The notes under the pieces are model-generated. The model had not been told where the DNA came from. It saw nothing but the letters and a program-made list of their open reading frames with translations, and ran no database searches. Source: JAJPKR01 sp050746125 (GTDB taxonomy: Bacteria > Acidobacteriota > Terriglobia > Terriglobales > SCQP01). Taken from it: a stretch of 64,000 nt of DNA. Location: positions 1-64,000 of the forward strand of contig JBOGKX010000052.1 in NCBI GenBank assembly GCA_050746125.1. Reading direction: 5' to 3'. A program made the position numbers and the translations under genes. Of this stretch, positions 17,756 to 26,229 are shown one piece after another (position 1 is the first letter of the stretch; the number at the start of each line of letters is the position of its first letter).

Positions 17756-20034
17756 GCGCCGCTGACGCTGCAATCAGCCGCCGCCATTTTCTCGAAGGCG
17801 TGTTTTCCGCCGGCGCCTTCGTGCTCTGCGCTGGCGCGTTGCCGCGCGGCGCCTGGGCGGAAATCGTCAATCCCGCCCTGCCGCTGGCGACCACCGCGTT
17901 TCATCCCGGCGTCTGGCTCGGCATCGAGCCCGATGGCACGGTGCTAATCGTCGCCGCTCGTTCCGAGATGGGCACCGGCATTCGTACCGCCCTGCCGCGC
18001 GTCGTCGCCGACGAGCTTGAGGCCGATTGGCGCCGCGTCCGCATCGTGCAAGCCATCGGCGACGCCAAATACGGCTCGCAAGATACCGACGGCTCGCACT
18101 CCATCCGCAGCTTCTTCGAGGTCATGCGCACCGCTGGCGCCACCGCGCGCACGATGCTGACCCAAGCCGCCGCCCAACGCTGGGGCGTGTCCGCGGAGGA
18201 ATGTGTAGCCCGCTTTCACGCCGTCCATCGCGGCGCTGCTACCGCCGGCGGGGATCCCGCCTTGGGATATGGCGAGCTGGCCGCCGCCGCCGCGCGGCTG
18301 CCCGTGCCGTCGCGCGAGTCGCTGCGCTTCAAGCCGCGCTCGGCATGGCGCTACATTGGCAAGGATGCCGCCGCCTACGATCTCGAGGCCATCTGCACCG
18401 GTGACGCCGGGTATGGCATGGACGCGCACCTGCCCGGCATGCTATACGCCGCCGTCGCCCATCCGCCCGTGCTCGGCGGCAAGGTAGCTTCGTTCGATCC
18501 CAAGCCGGCGCTGGCCGTGGCCGGCGTGCGCCGCGTGGTGCCGCTGCCGCCTTTGCAATTTCCCGCCGCGATGCAGCCGCTCGGCGGCGTGGCGGTGGTT
18601 GCCGACAACACCTGGGCTGCCTTTGAGGGCCGGCGCAAGCTGCATGTCGAATGGAACGATGGCCCTAATGCCAGCTACGACTCCGCCGCTTATCGGCAGC
18701 AACTCGAAGCCACCGCCCGCCAGCCCGGCAAGGTCGCGCGCGACAACGGCAACGCCTTGGCCGAGCTTGCCGACGGCGGTCGTATCGTCGAAGCCGCCTA
18801 CTACGCCCCCCATCTGGCCCACGCTTCCATGGAGCCGCCCGTCGCCCTCGCTGACGTTCGCGACGGCCGCGTCGAGGCTTGGGTGCCGACCCAGGATCCG
18901 CAAGGGGCGCAGGAGAGTATTGCCAAGGCGGTCGGCGTGCCCAAGGAAAACGTCGTTTGCCACGTGCCCTTGCTGGGTGGCGCCTTTGGCCGTAAATCGA
19001 TGCACGACTTCGCGGTGGAGGCGGCCCTGCTTTCGCAATCCGCCGGCCGTCCGGTGAAGGTCGTCTGGTCGCGCGAGGACGACATTCGCTTCGATTACTA
19101 CCACTCCGTTGCCGCCATGGTTTTGCAAGCCAAGCTGGGCGCCAACGGCATGCCCAGCGCCTGGCTCGGTCGCAGCGTGTTTCCGCCCATCGGTTCGATC
19201 TTCAGCGCCGGCGAAGAATATGGCAGTGGCGGCGAGTTGGGCATGGGCTTCACCGATGTGCCATTCGCCATCCCTAATGTTCGAGTCGAGAACGGTCCCG
19301 CCCGCGCCCATCTGCGCATTGGCTGGCTGCGCTCCGTGGCCAATATCTACCATGCCTTCGCGGTGCAGAGCTTCGCCTGTGAATTGGCCCACGCCGCCGG
19401 CCGCGATCCGCTTGAATATCTCCTCGCCCTGCTCGGCCCCGATCGCATCGTCGATCCCGCCCTCTTGAGCGTCGCTTACCGCCCCTCTTCGCGCGCCGAG
19501 AAAAACCCCTACCCGATCGATATCGCCCGCTATCGCCGCGTCGTCGAGTTGGCCGCCGAACGGGCCGGCTGGAGCCGGTTCCGGTCCGCGCAGGGGCGCG
19601 GCATCGGCCTCGCCGTCCACCGCAGTTTCTTAACCTATGTCGCCACCGTGGTTCAGGTGCACCTCGACCCACATGGCCATGTGCGCATCGACCGCGTGGA
19701 TACTGCCCTCGATGCCGGCACCGTGGTTAACCCCATCAACGTCCGCGCCCAGTTCGAAGGAGCCGCGGTCTTTGGCGCCAGCCTCGCCTTATATGGGGAG
19801 ATCACCGCGAAGAATGGCGCCGTTGTGCAGTCGAATTTCAACGACTATCCCGTCTGCCGCATGAACCAGGCGCCAGCCGAGGTTCACGTGCACATCGTGC
19901 CCAGCGAGGCGCCGCCCGCCGGCGTCGGCGAGCCGGGCGTGCCGCCGTTCGCCCCTGCGCTCTGCAACGCCGTCTTCGCCGCCACCGGCCGGCGCGTGCG
20001 CGCCCTGCCGCTCGTCCATGCCGGTTTGGCGTAA
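17752..20034 (+). CDS. Molybdopterin-binding subunit of a periplasmic molybdenum hydroxylase (IorB type)
   Basis: 760 residues. The N-terminus has a twin-arginine signal (SRRHFLEGVFSAGAFVL), so the folded enzyme is exported. The molybdopterin domains carry PLLGGAFGRKS, RIGWLRSVANIYHAFAVQS, LDAGTVVNPINVRAQFEGA and, near the C-terminus, VGEPGVPPFAPAL, whose glutamate is the catalytic base. There is no FAD-subunit gene, so this is the two-subunit isoquinoline-1-oxidoreductase/aldehyde-oxidase-like type that usually gives electrons to cytochromes or quinone. The substrate cannot be told from sequence; N-heterocycles or aldehydes are possible. Cofactor supply probably comes from 14141-15630. Confidence 0.9.
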   Translation: MSAADAAISRRHFLEGVFSAGAFVLCAGALPRGAWAEIVNPALPLATTAFHPGVWLGIEPDGTVLIVAARSEMGTGIRTALPRVVADELEADWRRVRIVQAIGDAKYGSQDTDGSHSIRSFFEVMRTAGATARTMLTQAAAQRWGVSAEECVARFHAVHRGAATAGGDPALGYGELAAAAARLPVPSRESLRFKPRSAWRYIGKDAAAYDLEAICTGDAGYGMDAHLPGMLYAAVAHPPVLGGKVASFDPKPALAVAGVRRVVPLPPLQFPAAMQPLGGVAVVADNTWAAFEGRRKLHVEWNDGPNASYDSAAYRQQLEATARQPGKVARDNGNALAELADGGRIVEAAYYAPHLAHASMEPPVALADVRDGRVEAWVPTQDPQGAQESIAKAVGVPKENVVCHVPLLGGAFGRKSMHDFAVEAALLSQSAGRPVKVVWSREDDIRFDYYHSVAAMVLQAKLGANGMPSAWLGRSVFPPIGSIFSAGEEYGSGGELGMGFTDVPFAIPNVRVENGPARAHLRIGWLRSVANIYHAFAVQSFACELAHAAGRDPLEYLLALLGPDRIVDPALLSVAYRPSSRAEKNPYPIDIARYRRVVELAAERAGWSRFRSAQGRGIGLAVHRSFLTYVATVVQVHLDPHGHVRIDRVDTALDAGTVVNPINVRAQFEGAAVFGASLALYGEITAKNGAVVQSNFNDYPVCRMNQAPAEVHVHIVPSEAPPAGVGEPGVPPFAPALCNAVFAATGRRVRALPLVHAGLA

Positions 20035-20059
20035 GCGCCATCTGTGGGAGAATGAGGCC

Positions 20060-20623
20060 ATGAGCATCGGTACGGAGCGCTACCAGAATCTCGACCCGCA
20101 CGATTACCGGCCGACCGGCGTGCGGCAGGTGTACTACGGTAACGAGCAGCACGAAGGAGTGATGCTCACGACCATCGATCGCGCCATCAATTGGGTTCGC
20201 AAGAACTCCATTTGGCCGATGACCTTCGGTTTGGCTTGTTGCGCCATCGAGATGATGGCCATGTCCGCTTCGCGCTTCGATATCGCCCGCTTCGGCGCGG
20301 AAGTGTTTCGCCCCTCGCCTCGCCAGTCCGACCTGATCATCATCGCCGGCCGGGTTTCGCAGAAAATGGCGCCGGTCATTCGCCAGCTTTACGATCAGAT
20401 GCCGGAGCCGAAATACGCCATCAGTATGGGCGCTTGCGCCACCTCGGGCGGGGTGTACAACAACTATGCCCTGGTGCAAGGCGTCAACCAGGTGATCCCC
20501 ATCGACGTTTACGTGCCGGGATGTCCGCCCCGTCCCGAGCAACTGATTTACGCGATTTTGATGTTGCAAAAGAAAATCGACAATGAACGCGGCAGCCTCA
20601 AGCGGGTCCTCAATCTCTCCTGA
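20060..20623 (+). CDS. nuoB: NADH-quinone oxidoreductase subunit B (solitary)
   Basis: 187 residues, close to Thermus Nqo6. All four ligands of cluster N2 are visible: the tandem cysteines in FGLACCAIEMM, the cysteine in SMGACATSGG and the one in VPGCPPRPEQ. ASRFDIARFG and RPSPRQSDLIIIAG are typical. In complex I this subunit passes electrons to quinone. No other nuo gene is in the window, which is unusual because nuoB normally sits between nuoA and nuoC. A purine-rich GGGAG lies ahead of ATG 20060. The next gene starts 13 bp after its stop. Confidence 0.95.
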   Translation: MSIGTERYQNLDPHDYRPTGVRQVYYGNEQHEGVMLTTIDRAINWVRKNSIWPMTFGLACCAIEMMAMSASRFDIARFGAEVFRPSPRQSDLIIIAGRVSQKMAPVIRQLYDQMPEPKYAISMGACATSGGVYNNYALVQGVNQVIPIDVYVPGCPPRPEQLIYAILMLQKKIDNERGSLKRVLNLS

Positions 20624-20636
20624 GTCCCTCGGCCTC

Positions 20637-21200
20637 ATGGACCGCGCCGCCGCTCTCGCGCTCTTGCACGAGCACACGCAATCTCCCAGCCTGCGCAAGC
20701 ACGCTCTGGCGGTGGAGGCCTGCATGCGGGCGTATGCGCGCCGCTTCGGCGAAGATGAAGAGCGCTGGGGCATCACCGGTCTCTTGCACGACTTCGATTA
20801 CGAGCGCTGGCCCGATCCCCCGGACCATCCGCAAAAGGGCAACGAGATCCTGGCCCGGCTCGGCTGGCCCGAGGATATCCGCCGCGCCATCCTCTCTCAT
20901 GCCGATTACATGAACGTGCGGAGAGTTTCGCCCATGGAAAAGAGCCTGTTCGCTTGCGACGAGCTCGCCGGTTTTCTCACCGCCTGCGCGTTGGTGAAAC
21001 CGGGCAAGAGCCTGGCCGAGGTCGAGGTCGCCGGCGTCAAGAAAAAGCTTAAGGACAAAGCCTTCGCACGTTCCGTAAACCGCAGCGACATCTATAGCGG
21101 CGCCGAGCATTTGGGCGTGAGCCTGGACGAGCATATCGAAACCTGCCTGGGCGCCATGCGCGTCACCGCTCCCGCGTTGGGTTTGGCTGGCGCCCTGTAG
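20637..21200 (+). CDS. HD-domain phosphohydrolase
   Basis: About 187 residues. HD-type metal ligands are visible: HALAVEACMRAYARRFG, the core LLHDFDYERW, a histidine in DHPQKG and one in LSHADYM. This is the HDIG-type small hydrolase found widely in bacteria, probably acting on a nucleotide or phosphoester. An alternative start at 20583 would overlap the end of nuoB; ATG 20637 begins right at the conserved region and is preferred. No signal or membrane segment is present. The substrate is unknown. Confidence 0.82.
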   Translation: MDRAAALALLHEHTQSPSLRKHALAVEACMRAYARRFGEDEERWGITGLLHDFDYERWPDPPDHPQKGNEILARLGWPEDIRRAILSHADYMNVRRVSPMEKSLFACDELAGFLTACALVKPGKSLAEVEVAGVKKKLKDKAFARSVNRSDIYSGAEHLGVSLDEHIETCLGAMRVTAPALGLAGAL

Positions 21201-21259
21201 CGCCGGCGGGTATCCGCCTTTGCCGTTTTGTTCCGATTGTCCCGTCTCGAACGTAATCA

Positions 21260-21742
21260 ATGTGGAGCTTCGAGGAAATCTATCGCGCGGATGTCGAGCG
21301 CCTTTTCCGTTATGTCCTGCGGCTGGTGGGAAGCCGCGAAACCGCCGAAGACATCACGAGCGAGACGTTCATGGCCCTGTATCGCCACCGCGAAGGTGTG
21401 ACCGACGATCGCTTGCCCGGCTGGCTCTATACCACCGCCAAGAACCGCGCCCGCGATTACTGGCGCCGCGTGCTAGCGGAACGGCGCCTCGTCGAGCAGG
21501 TCCGGGATAATGAATTGACCAGCGCCGCCAAACCGGCATTCTTGGCCGATCTGATCGAGAGCAAAGCGCTCAAGCCGGTCCATCGCTTGTGCCTGATCTT
21601 GCGCTATGTTCATGGCATGACGCGGGCGGAGATCGCCGCCTATACCTCGCTTAGCGAGTTGCAGATCAAGGGACATTTGCAATACGCCTTGCAGTTGCTG
21701 CGCAAGGAAATTGCGAATCGGAGGGTCGCCCGCGGCGACTGA
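21260..21742 (+). CDS. ECF-type RNA polymerase sigma factor
   Basis: 160 residues with sigma regions 2 and 4 only. Region 2: FEEIYRADVERLFRYVLRLVG, ETAEDITSETFMALYRH and LPGWLYTTAKNRARDYWRR. Region 4: HRLCLILRYVHGMTRAEIAAY and SELQIKGHLQYALQLLRKEI. It directs polymerase to a specific promoter set. The gene starting 9 bp after its stop encodes a membrane protein with an anti-sigma zinc-finger motif, so the pair probably forms a sigma/anti-sigma switch. Confidence 0.92.
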   Translation: MWSFEEIYRADVERLFRYVLRLVGSRETAEDITSETFMALYRHREGVTDDRLPGWLYTTAKNRARDYWRRVLAERRLVEQVRDNELTSAAKPAFLADLIESKALKPVHRLCLILRYVHGMTRAEIAAYTSLSELQIKGHLQYALQLLRKEIANRRVARGD

Positions 21743-21751
21743 GGATTTTCG

Positions 21752-22648
21752 ATGCCGGATCGCAGGCCACCTGATCTCGAGCCGGAGGAAGCCGACCTCT
21801 GGCGGCGCATGGCGGTCGAGGTGCGAGGCGCCACCGCCGCCTGCCCCGATCCTTGCCGCTTGCGCGCTTTTTTGACCGACGCGCTGCCCGACGATCAGGC
21901 GCCCGCGGTCGAGAGTCACTTGCGCCATTGCCGCGTCTGTCAGGCTTTGCGCGACGATTTGGCCGCCCTGGAGCTTCAGCCGATGGCCGAGGGCGAAGCG
22001 TGGCGCATTCACGATCGCGTCTTCGCCGCGATCAAGCCCGCAGCCGCCCGGCCCGCCTGGAGGCCGCTGTGGCGCCCTATTCTTTTGGTGGCCGTCGGCT
22101 TGATCTTCGCGATGGCCGTCAGCGTGATCGTCTGGCGCCTCGAGGCCACTCGCCTCTCGCCGGCCGTGGCCGCGCTGCCCGCTGCGCCCGCCTCGCTTAC
22201 CGTCTTCCACCTCGATAAGCCGCCCGTCTCGTTGCCGGCGGCGCTAATTTGGCGCGGGACCCAGCTCTCGTCCTGGCAAGTGCAAATCAAGCCGGCCCTC
22301 GATGCCTATCGCGATGGCCGCTATGCCGACGCCGAATCCCGCTTGGCCCCCGTGGTTAGCCGTTTCCCACGCCAACCGGAGCCGCTTTTCTACCTCGGCG
22401 TCTGCCAGCTCTTCCTCGGCCAAAACAATGCCGCTGCCGCTAGCCTGGGCCGCGCTAGCGTTCTGGCGACGGGCTCGTTGCGGCAGAACGCCGATTGGTA
22501 TCGCGCCCTTGCGTGGGTTCGCGCCGGCCAGAGCCAAGCCGCCTTGCCGCTGCTCAAAGGTCTGTGCTCCTCGGCCGGGCTTTACGCTACGCGCGCCTGC
22601 CAAGGCGTCCAAGCCCTCGCCACCGGTCCGAAGCAATCGATGCACTAG
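21752..22648 (+). CDS. Putative anti-sigma factor: zinc finger, transmembrane helix, TPR-like domain
   Basis: 298 residues. The cytoplasmic N-terminus has the ZAS-type motif HLRHCRVC (HxxxCxxC) at about 63-70, preceded by a Cys-containing helix (CPDPCRLRAFL). One membrane span lies at about 110-132. The exported part (about 180-298) has TPR-like helices (ALDAYRDGRYADAESRLAP, FLGQNNAAAASLGRA, WVRAGQSQAALPLLKGL). It probably holds the sigma factor encoded just upstream and releases it on an envelope signal sensed by the TPR domain. The pairing is inferred from adjacency and motif. Confidence 0.82.
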   Translation: MPDRRPPDLEPEEADLWRRMAVEVRGATAACPDPCRLRAFLTDALPDDQAPAVESHLRHCRVCQALRDDLAALELQPMAEGEAWRIHDRVFAAIKPAAARPAWRPLWRPILLVAVGLIFAMAVSVIVWRLEATRLSPAVAALPAAPASLTVFHLDKPPVSLPAALIWRGTQLSSWQVQIKPALDAYRDGRYADAESRLAPVVSRFPRQPEPLFYLGVCQLFLGQNNAAAASLGRASVLATGSLRQNADWYRALAWVRAGQSQAALPLLKGLCSSAGLYATRACQGVQALATGPKQSMH

Positions 22649-22661
22649 CCGCCCCCCTAGG

Positions 22662-24338
22662 CTACCAGTGCAGCTCCGCCGCGTTCCACAACAGGTGGGG
22701 AGCCAGCACCGCCGGGCGTACGCCCTGAAGATCGGTTTTCGCCGCCACGAGCACGTCCGGCGCCACTAGCGGGATCAGCGGCAACTCCTGGCGCTCGATG
22801 GCTTGCATTTGGCGATAGATTCGCAATCGCGCCGGCGCATCGAGGGTCGTCAGCTGCTTGGCAAAGAGCCGATCCAGGCGTTGCGCCCACGGGCGCGGGT
22901 GCCGGGGATCCAAATCCCACGCGTGCAGGGCTCCGTCGAGCTTCCAAATCGCTGCCTCCACGTTGGGATCGGCGTCCGGAAAGGCCAGGCCCAGCAACGC
23001 CGCGTCGTAGTCGCGACGGTGCAGCAAGCGATCGACGTAGCTGCTGAAGTCGAGCGGCACGACCGTCACGGCGATTCCCGCCTGCCGCAAATCTTCCTGA
23101 ATGAATACCGCGATCTTGCCGCGTTGTGCGTTGCTGGCGGGCAGGATCAACGAGAAAGCCACGGGCCGGTTGCTGGCGTCATAAAGCGTCGCGCCTCGGT
23201 AATGGAATCCCGCGGCCAGGAAGTCGCGGCGCGCCGCGCCTAAGTCGCGGCGTGGCGCCGGGCGCCCGTCGGCCCAGCCCCGTTCCGCCGGACTGGTTAG
23301 CGTGTCGAGGCCGCAGGCGCGCCCGGCGTAGACGTTCTCCGCCAGATTGGCCCGGTCGATCGCCGCCGAAACGCCCTGCCGAAATTCCCTCCGCTCGAAC
23401 CAACTCTGCCGCCGTTTCAAGTCCGCGTTCGTGACCGCTTCATTCAAATTAAAGAGCATCGTCTCCGGTTGCAGGCTGGCGCCCGCATCGAAGACATGGA
23501 CCTGGCGGCGGCGGGCCAGCAGCGGTAAATCCTCGGTTCGCACCGTCTCGAGCCCATCGACTTCACCGCGCAAGAACAGCGCGGTTTGCAAATTAGGGTC
23601 GGGTACGATGCTGAGCCGCACTTCGTCGAGGTAGGGAAGATGCCGCCCGCTCGCATCGCGCCGCCAATAGAAGGTGTTCCGCCGCAGCACCACCGCTCGC
23701 GCCGGCTGGTATTCGCTCAGCCGGTAGGGACCCAGCCCGGTGATTTCGTCGGCGGCGCTGCCGAGCCCCCATGCGTCGGCCAAACGGCCGCTGCGGAAAG
23801 CGGCATCCAGTTTGTGCTTCGGAAGCATCCAGAGGCTGTCGAAAAGGCGATCGCCGACGGCATCGGGCGAGGGCAGGTCGATCTCCACCGTCGTGGCGTT
23901 GAGCGCTTTCGCGCGGATGGGCCGTCCGCCCAGCAGCAACAAATCGCGCTGCGGCGCCGCCAATTTGGCATCCGTATAAACCTCGAAGCTGAACACCACG
24001 TCGGCGGCGGTAAACGGGACGCCGTCGCTAAAGCGCAGGCCCGGCCGCAACTCCACGCGCCAGCGCAGGGGCGTTTCGTGGACCACGCGTTCCGCCAGTG
24101 CCGGCTCGACCTGCTCGGTAACCGGATTGATGTGCATCAGGTCGGCCATGGTCAAGCTCGCGGTCAGGCGGGATACGTTGTCTTGCGCGAAGACGGGGTT
24201 GAAGGTCAGCGGCGCTGACGATTCGGGAATATTGATCGCGCCGCCCCGGCTGGGCGGCTGCGCCGGCGCCAGCCACGCGGTCGCGGCGGCGAGCGCCACC
24301 AGTGCGGCGGCCCGTCTGCCTCTGCCGGCCCTCGCCAT
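22662..24338 (-). CDS. Oligopeptide/dipeptide ABC transporter substrate-binding protein
   Basis: About 558 residues, normal for family 5 solute-binding proteins. A signal peptide (RRAAALVALAAATAWLAPA) is followed by the family core: LRWRVELRPGLRFSDGVPFTAADVVFSFE, ITGLGPYRLSEYQPARAVVLRRN, REFRQGVSAAIDRANLAENVY and late AAIWKLDGAL. It captures peptides or similar ligands in the periplasm for the permease encoded divergently at 24379-27851. The start at 24338 lies 40 bp from the permease start, so the promoters must be very compact or internal. An upstream in-frame extension is possible but would place unrelated sequence before the signal peptide. Confidence 0.88.
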   Translation of the reverse strand: MARAGRGRRAAALVALAAATAWLAPAQPPSRGGAINIPESSAPLTFNPVFAQDNVSRLTASLTMADLMHINPVTEQVEPALAERVVHETPLRWRVELRPGLRFSDGVPFTAADVVFSFEVYTDAKLAAPQRDLLLLGGRPIRAKALNATTVEIDLPSPDAVGDRLFDSLWMLPKHKLDAAFRSGRLADAWGLGSAADEITGLGPYRLSEYQPARAVVLRRNTFYWRRDASGRHLPYLDEVRLSIVPDPNLQTALFLRGEVDGLETVRTEDLPLLARRRQVHVFDAGASLQPETMLFNLNEAVTNADLKRRQSWFERREFRQGVSAAIDRANLAENVYAGRACGLDTLTSPAERGWADGRPAPRRDLGAARRDFLAAGFHYRGATLYDASNRPVAFSLILPASNAQRGKIAVFIQEDLRQAGIAVTVVPLDFSSYVDRLLHRRDYDAALLGLAFPDADPNVEAAIWKLDGALHAWDLDPRHPRPWAQRLDRLFAKQLTTLDAPARLRIYRQMQAIERQELPLIPLVAPDVLVAAKTDLQGVRPAVLAPHLLWNAAELHW

Positions 24339-24378
24339 GTGGCGCCAACTGCTTGGCGGCCCGGATTCGCCTCCTGCT

Positions 24379-25359
24379 ATGCTGGCTTCACTCTTTGTCA
24401 TGTGGTCTTGGCGCATACGCCGGTGCGCAGTCCGGCTCACGGCCCTGCTGGCGACGATCATCGCATCATTGCTCATTTGTTTTGGCCTGTCGGCGCTGAC
24501 CCCCGGCGACGCCTTCAGCCAGTTGGAGCTCGACCCGGCAATTTCGCCCGCCACTATAGCCGCTCTGCGCGCGCGCTATGACAGCGGGGGCTCGATCGCC
24601 GCCCGTTTCGAAGCCTGGTCCACGGGGCTGGCGCGCGGCGATCTCGGCTATTCGCTTGCCTTTCACCGCCCCGTGGCCCAATTGCTGCGCGACCGCGCGC
24701 CGGCCACCTTGCGGTTGCTGCTGCTGGCCTTCGCGCTGGCCTGGGTCTTGGCGCTGGCCTGGGCGCTGGGCGAAGCCGGTTTGGCGCGTTCGCGGCTGGG
24801 AACCGCGCTGCATGCATGCGGAGGGTTCCTCGCGTCCGCCTGGTCCTCGTTGCCGGTCGGCTTTGTCGCCATCGTGGCCCTGTTGGTGGCGCCGCTGGCT
24901 TGGCTGGCGGGCGCGGCCGGCGCCAGCGGGTCCGGCGCGGACTGGCCTTGGCTGGCGGCGACGGTGCTGGCTTGTGAATTCATTCCCGCGCTCTACCTGC
25001 AGGCCGCGCATGCCTTGCAGTCGGTGCTTGCCCAGCCCTTTGTCACCGCTGCGCGCGCTCGCGGCCAGAGCTTTCGCCGCGTGCTATTGAGCCATGTGTT
25101 GCCGAATAGCCTGGATACGCTCATTCCCTTGGCATCGTTGACTGTGACCCAGCTTTTGGTGGACACGGTCATTGTCGAGACTCTTCTCGGCTGGCCTGGA
25201 CTCGGTCAACTGGCGGTGGAGGCGGCCGCCCGGCGCGACCTGCCCTTGCTGTCGGCGATCGTCCTGCTTACCACCTTGCTTGTGATCGCCACGAGCGTGG
25301 TCTCCGATTTGCTGCAAGCATGGGCCAACCCTCGCTTGCGGGAAGCGACGGAAACTTGA
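24379..25359 (+). CDS. Peptide ABC transporter permease, DppB/OppB type
   Basis: About 326 residues. The N-terminal span RLTALLATIIASLLICFGLS is followed by a periplasmic loop (ALTPGDAF, then GLARGDLGYSLAFHRPV, a clear DppB hallmark) and the permease domain with the EAA loop FVTAARARGQSFRRVLLSHVLPNSL. The end, IVETLLGWPGLGQLAVEAAARRDLPLL, is typical. ATG 24400 is an alternative start; neither has a strong ribosome-binding site. Its stop overlaps the next start (TGATG), so the two permeases are coupled in translation. Confidence 0.88.
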   Translation: MLASLFVMWSWRIRRCAVRLTALLATIIASLLICFGLSALTPGDAFSQLELDPAISPATIAALRARYDSGGSIAARFEAWSTGLARGDLGYSLAFHRPVAQLLRDRAPATLRLLLLAFALAWVLALAWALGEAGLARSRLGTALHACGGFLASAWSSLPVGFVAIVALLVAPLAWLAGAAGASGSGADWPWLAATVLACEFIPALYLQAAHALQSVLAQPFVTAARARGQSFRRVLLSHVLPNSLDTLIPLASLTVTQLLVDTVIVETLLGWPGLGQLAVEAAARRDLPLLSAIVLLTTLLVIATSVVSDLLQAWANPRLREATET

Positions 25360-26228
25360 TGTTGCGCTCGCGCCGCTTTTGGGCGCTCCTCGCCGTCGGC
25401 CTTTGGGGGCTGCTGGCGCTCCTCGGCCCGGCTCTGGCTCCATACAACTTCGCCCGCCAAGATCGCGCCGCCATCCTGCTCGCTCCCTGTCGCCACTGCG
25501 AGGCCACCTTGCACCCCGCCGGCGGCAGCTTGGAAGCCGTCGCGCTCGGACCGCATTGGCTGGGAACCGACGAATACGGGCGTGACGAGTTTTCCCGGTT
25601 GCTTGTAGCCTGCCGGGTTTCGCTGCTGCTTTCTCTCGCGATGGCTCTGCTCGCCTTGGTGCTTGCCCTGCCCGCCGCCCTGCTCTCGGCCGCCTACGCC
25701 AGCGGCGATGGCGTGCTGCGCTGGCTGGGCGAAGTCACCCGCAGCCTGCCCTGGATCTTTGTGTTGGTCGCGGTGCGCGCCGCGCTGCCTCTCGACTCTC
25801 CGCGCCTCGTGGTGCTGGCGGCGCTGGTGATCCTTTTCGCCGCCGGCTCGTGGGCGGTGCCGGCATGGGTGTTGCGCGGCGCGGCGCGCGACCTGCTGCG
25901 GCGCGATTTCGTCACCGCCGCGCGCGCCATGGGGGCCGGACGCGTTTATATCTTGCGGCGCCATATCCTCCCCAACCTCGGGCCGCTCGCCGCGACCTAT
26001 TTCGCGCTGCTCTTCGCGGCGGCCGCTACTGTCGAAGTTAGCCTCTCGCTGGTCGGGCTGGGCGTGCCGCCGCCGCTGCCCAGTTGGGGCAACATGCTGC
26101 TGCCGCTCAAGGATATTGCTTTGGCCGGGCAAGCTTGGTGGCTCTATTGCCCGCTTTTGGTGCTGGTGCCGGTCGTGACCTGCCTCAACCTTTACGCCTT
26201 TGCCCAAGCACGCCAGAGGAGCGCCTGA
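25359..26228 (+). CDS. Peptide ABC transporter permease, DppC/OppC type
   Basis: 289 residues. It has the N-terminal span (WALLAVGLWGLLALLGPALAP), the DppC marker LGTDEYGRDEFSRLL, and the EAA loop DFVTAARAMGAGRVYILRRHILPN followed by VEVSLSLVGLGVPPPLPSWGNML. It pairs with the DppB-type permease to form the membrane channel. ATG 25359 uses the last base of the previous stop codon. A slightly longer in-frame start lies within the upstream gene and is less likely. Confidence 0.9.
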   Translation: MLRSRRFWALLAVGLWGLLALLGPALAPYNFARQDRAAILLAPCRHCEATLHPAGGSLEAVALGPHWLGTDEYGRDEFSRLLVACRVSLLLSLAMALLALVLALPAALLSAAYASGDGVLRWLGEVTRSLPWIFVLVAVRAALPLDSPRLVVLAALVILFAAGSWAVPAWVLRGAARDLLRRDFVTAARAMGAGRVYILRRHILPNLGPLAATYFALLFAAAATVEVSLSLVGLGVPPPLPSWGNMLLPLKDIALAGQAWWLYCPLLVLVPVVTCLNLYAFAQARQRSA

Positions 26229-26229
26229 C

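Noticed and set aside
18442..19620. Open frame opposite the molybdenum hydroxylase large subunit
   Set aside because: It lies entirely within a gene with clear family motifs, and its own translation has none.
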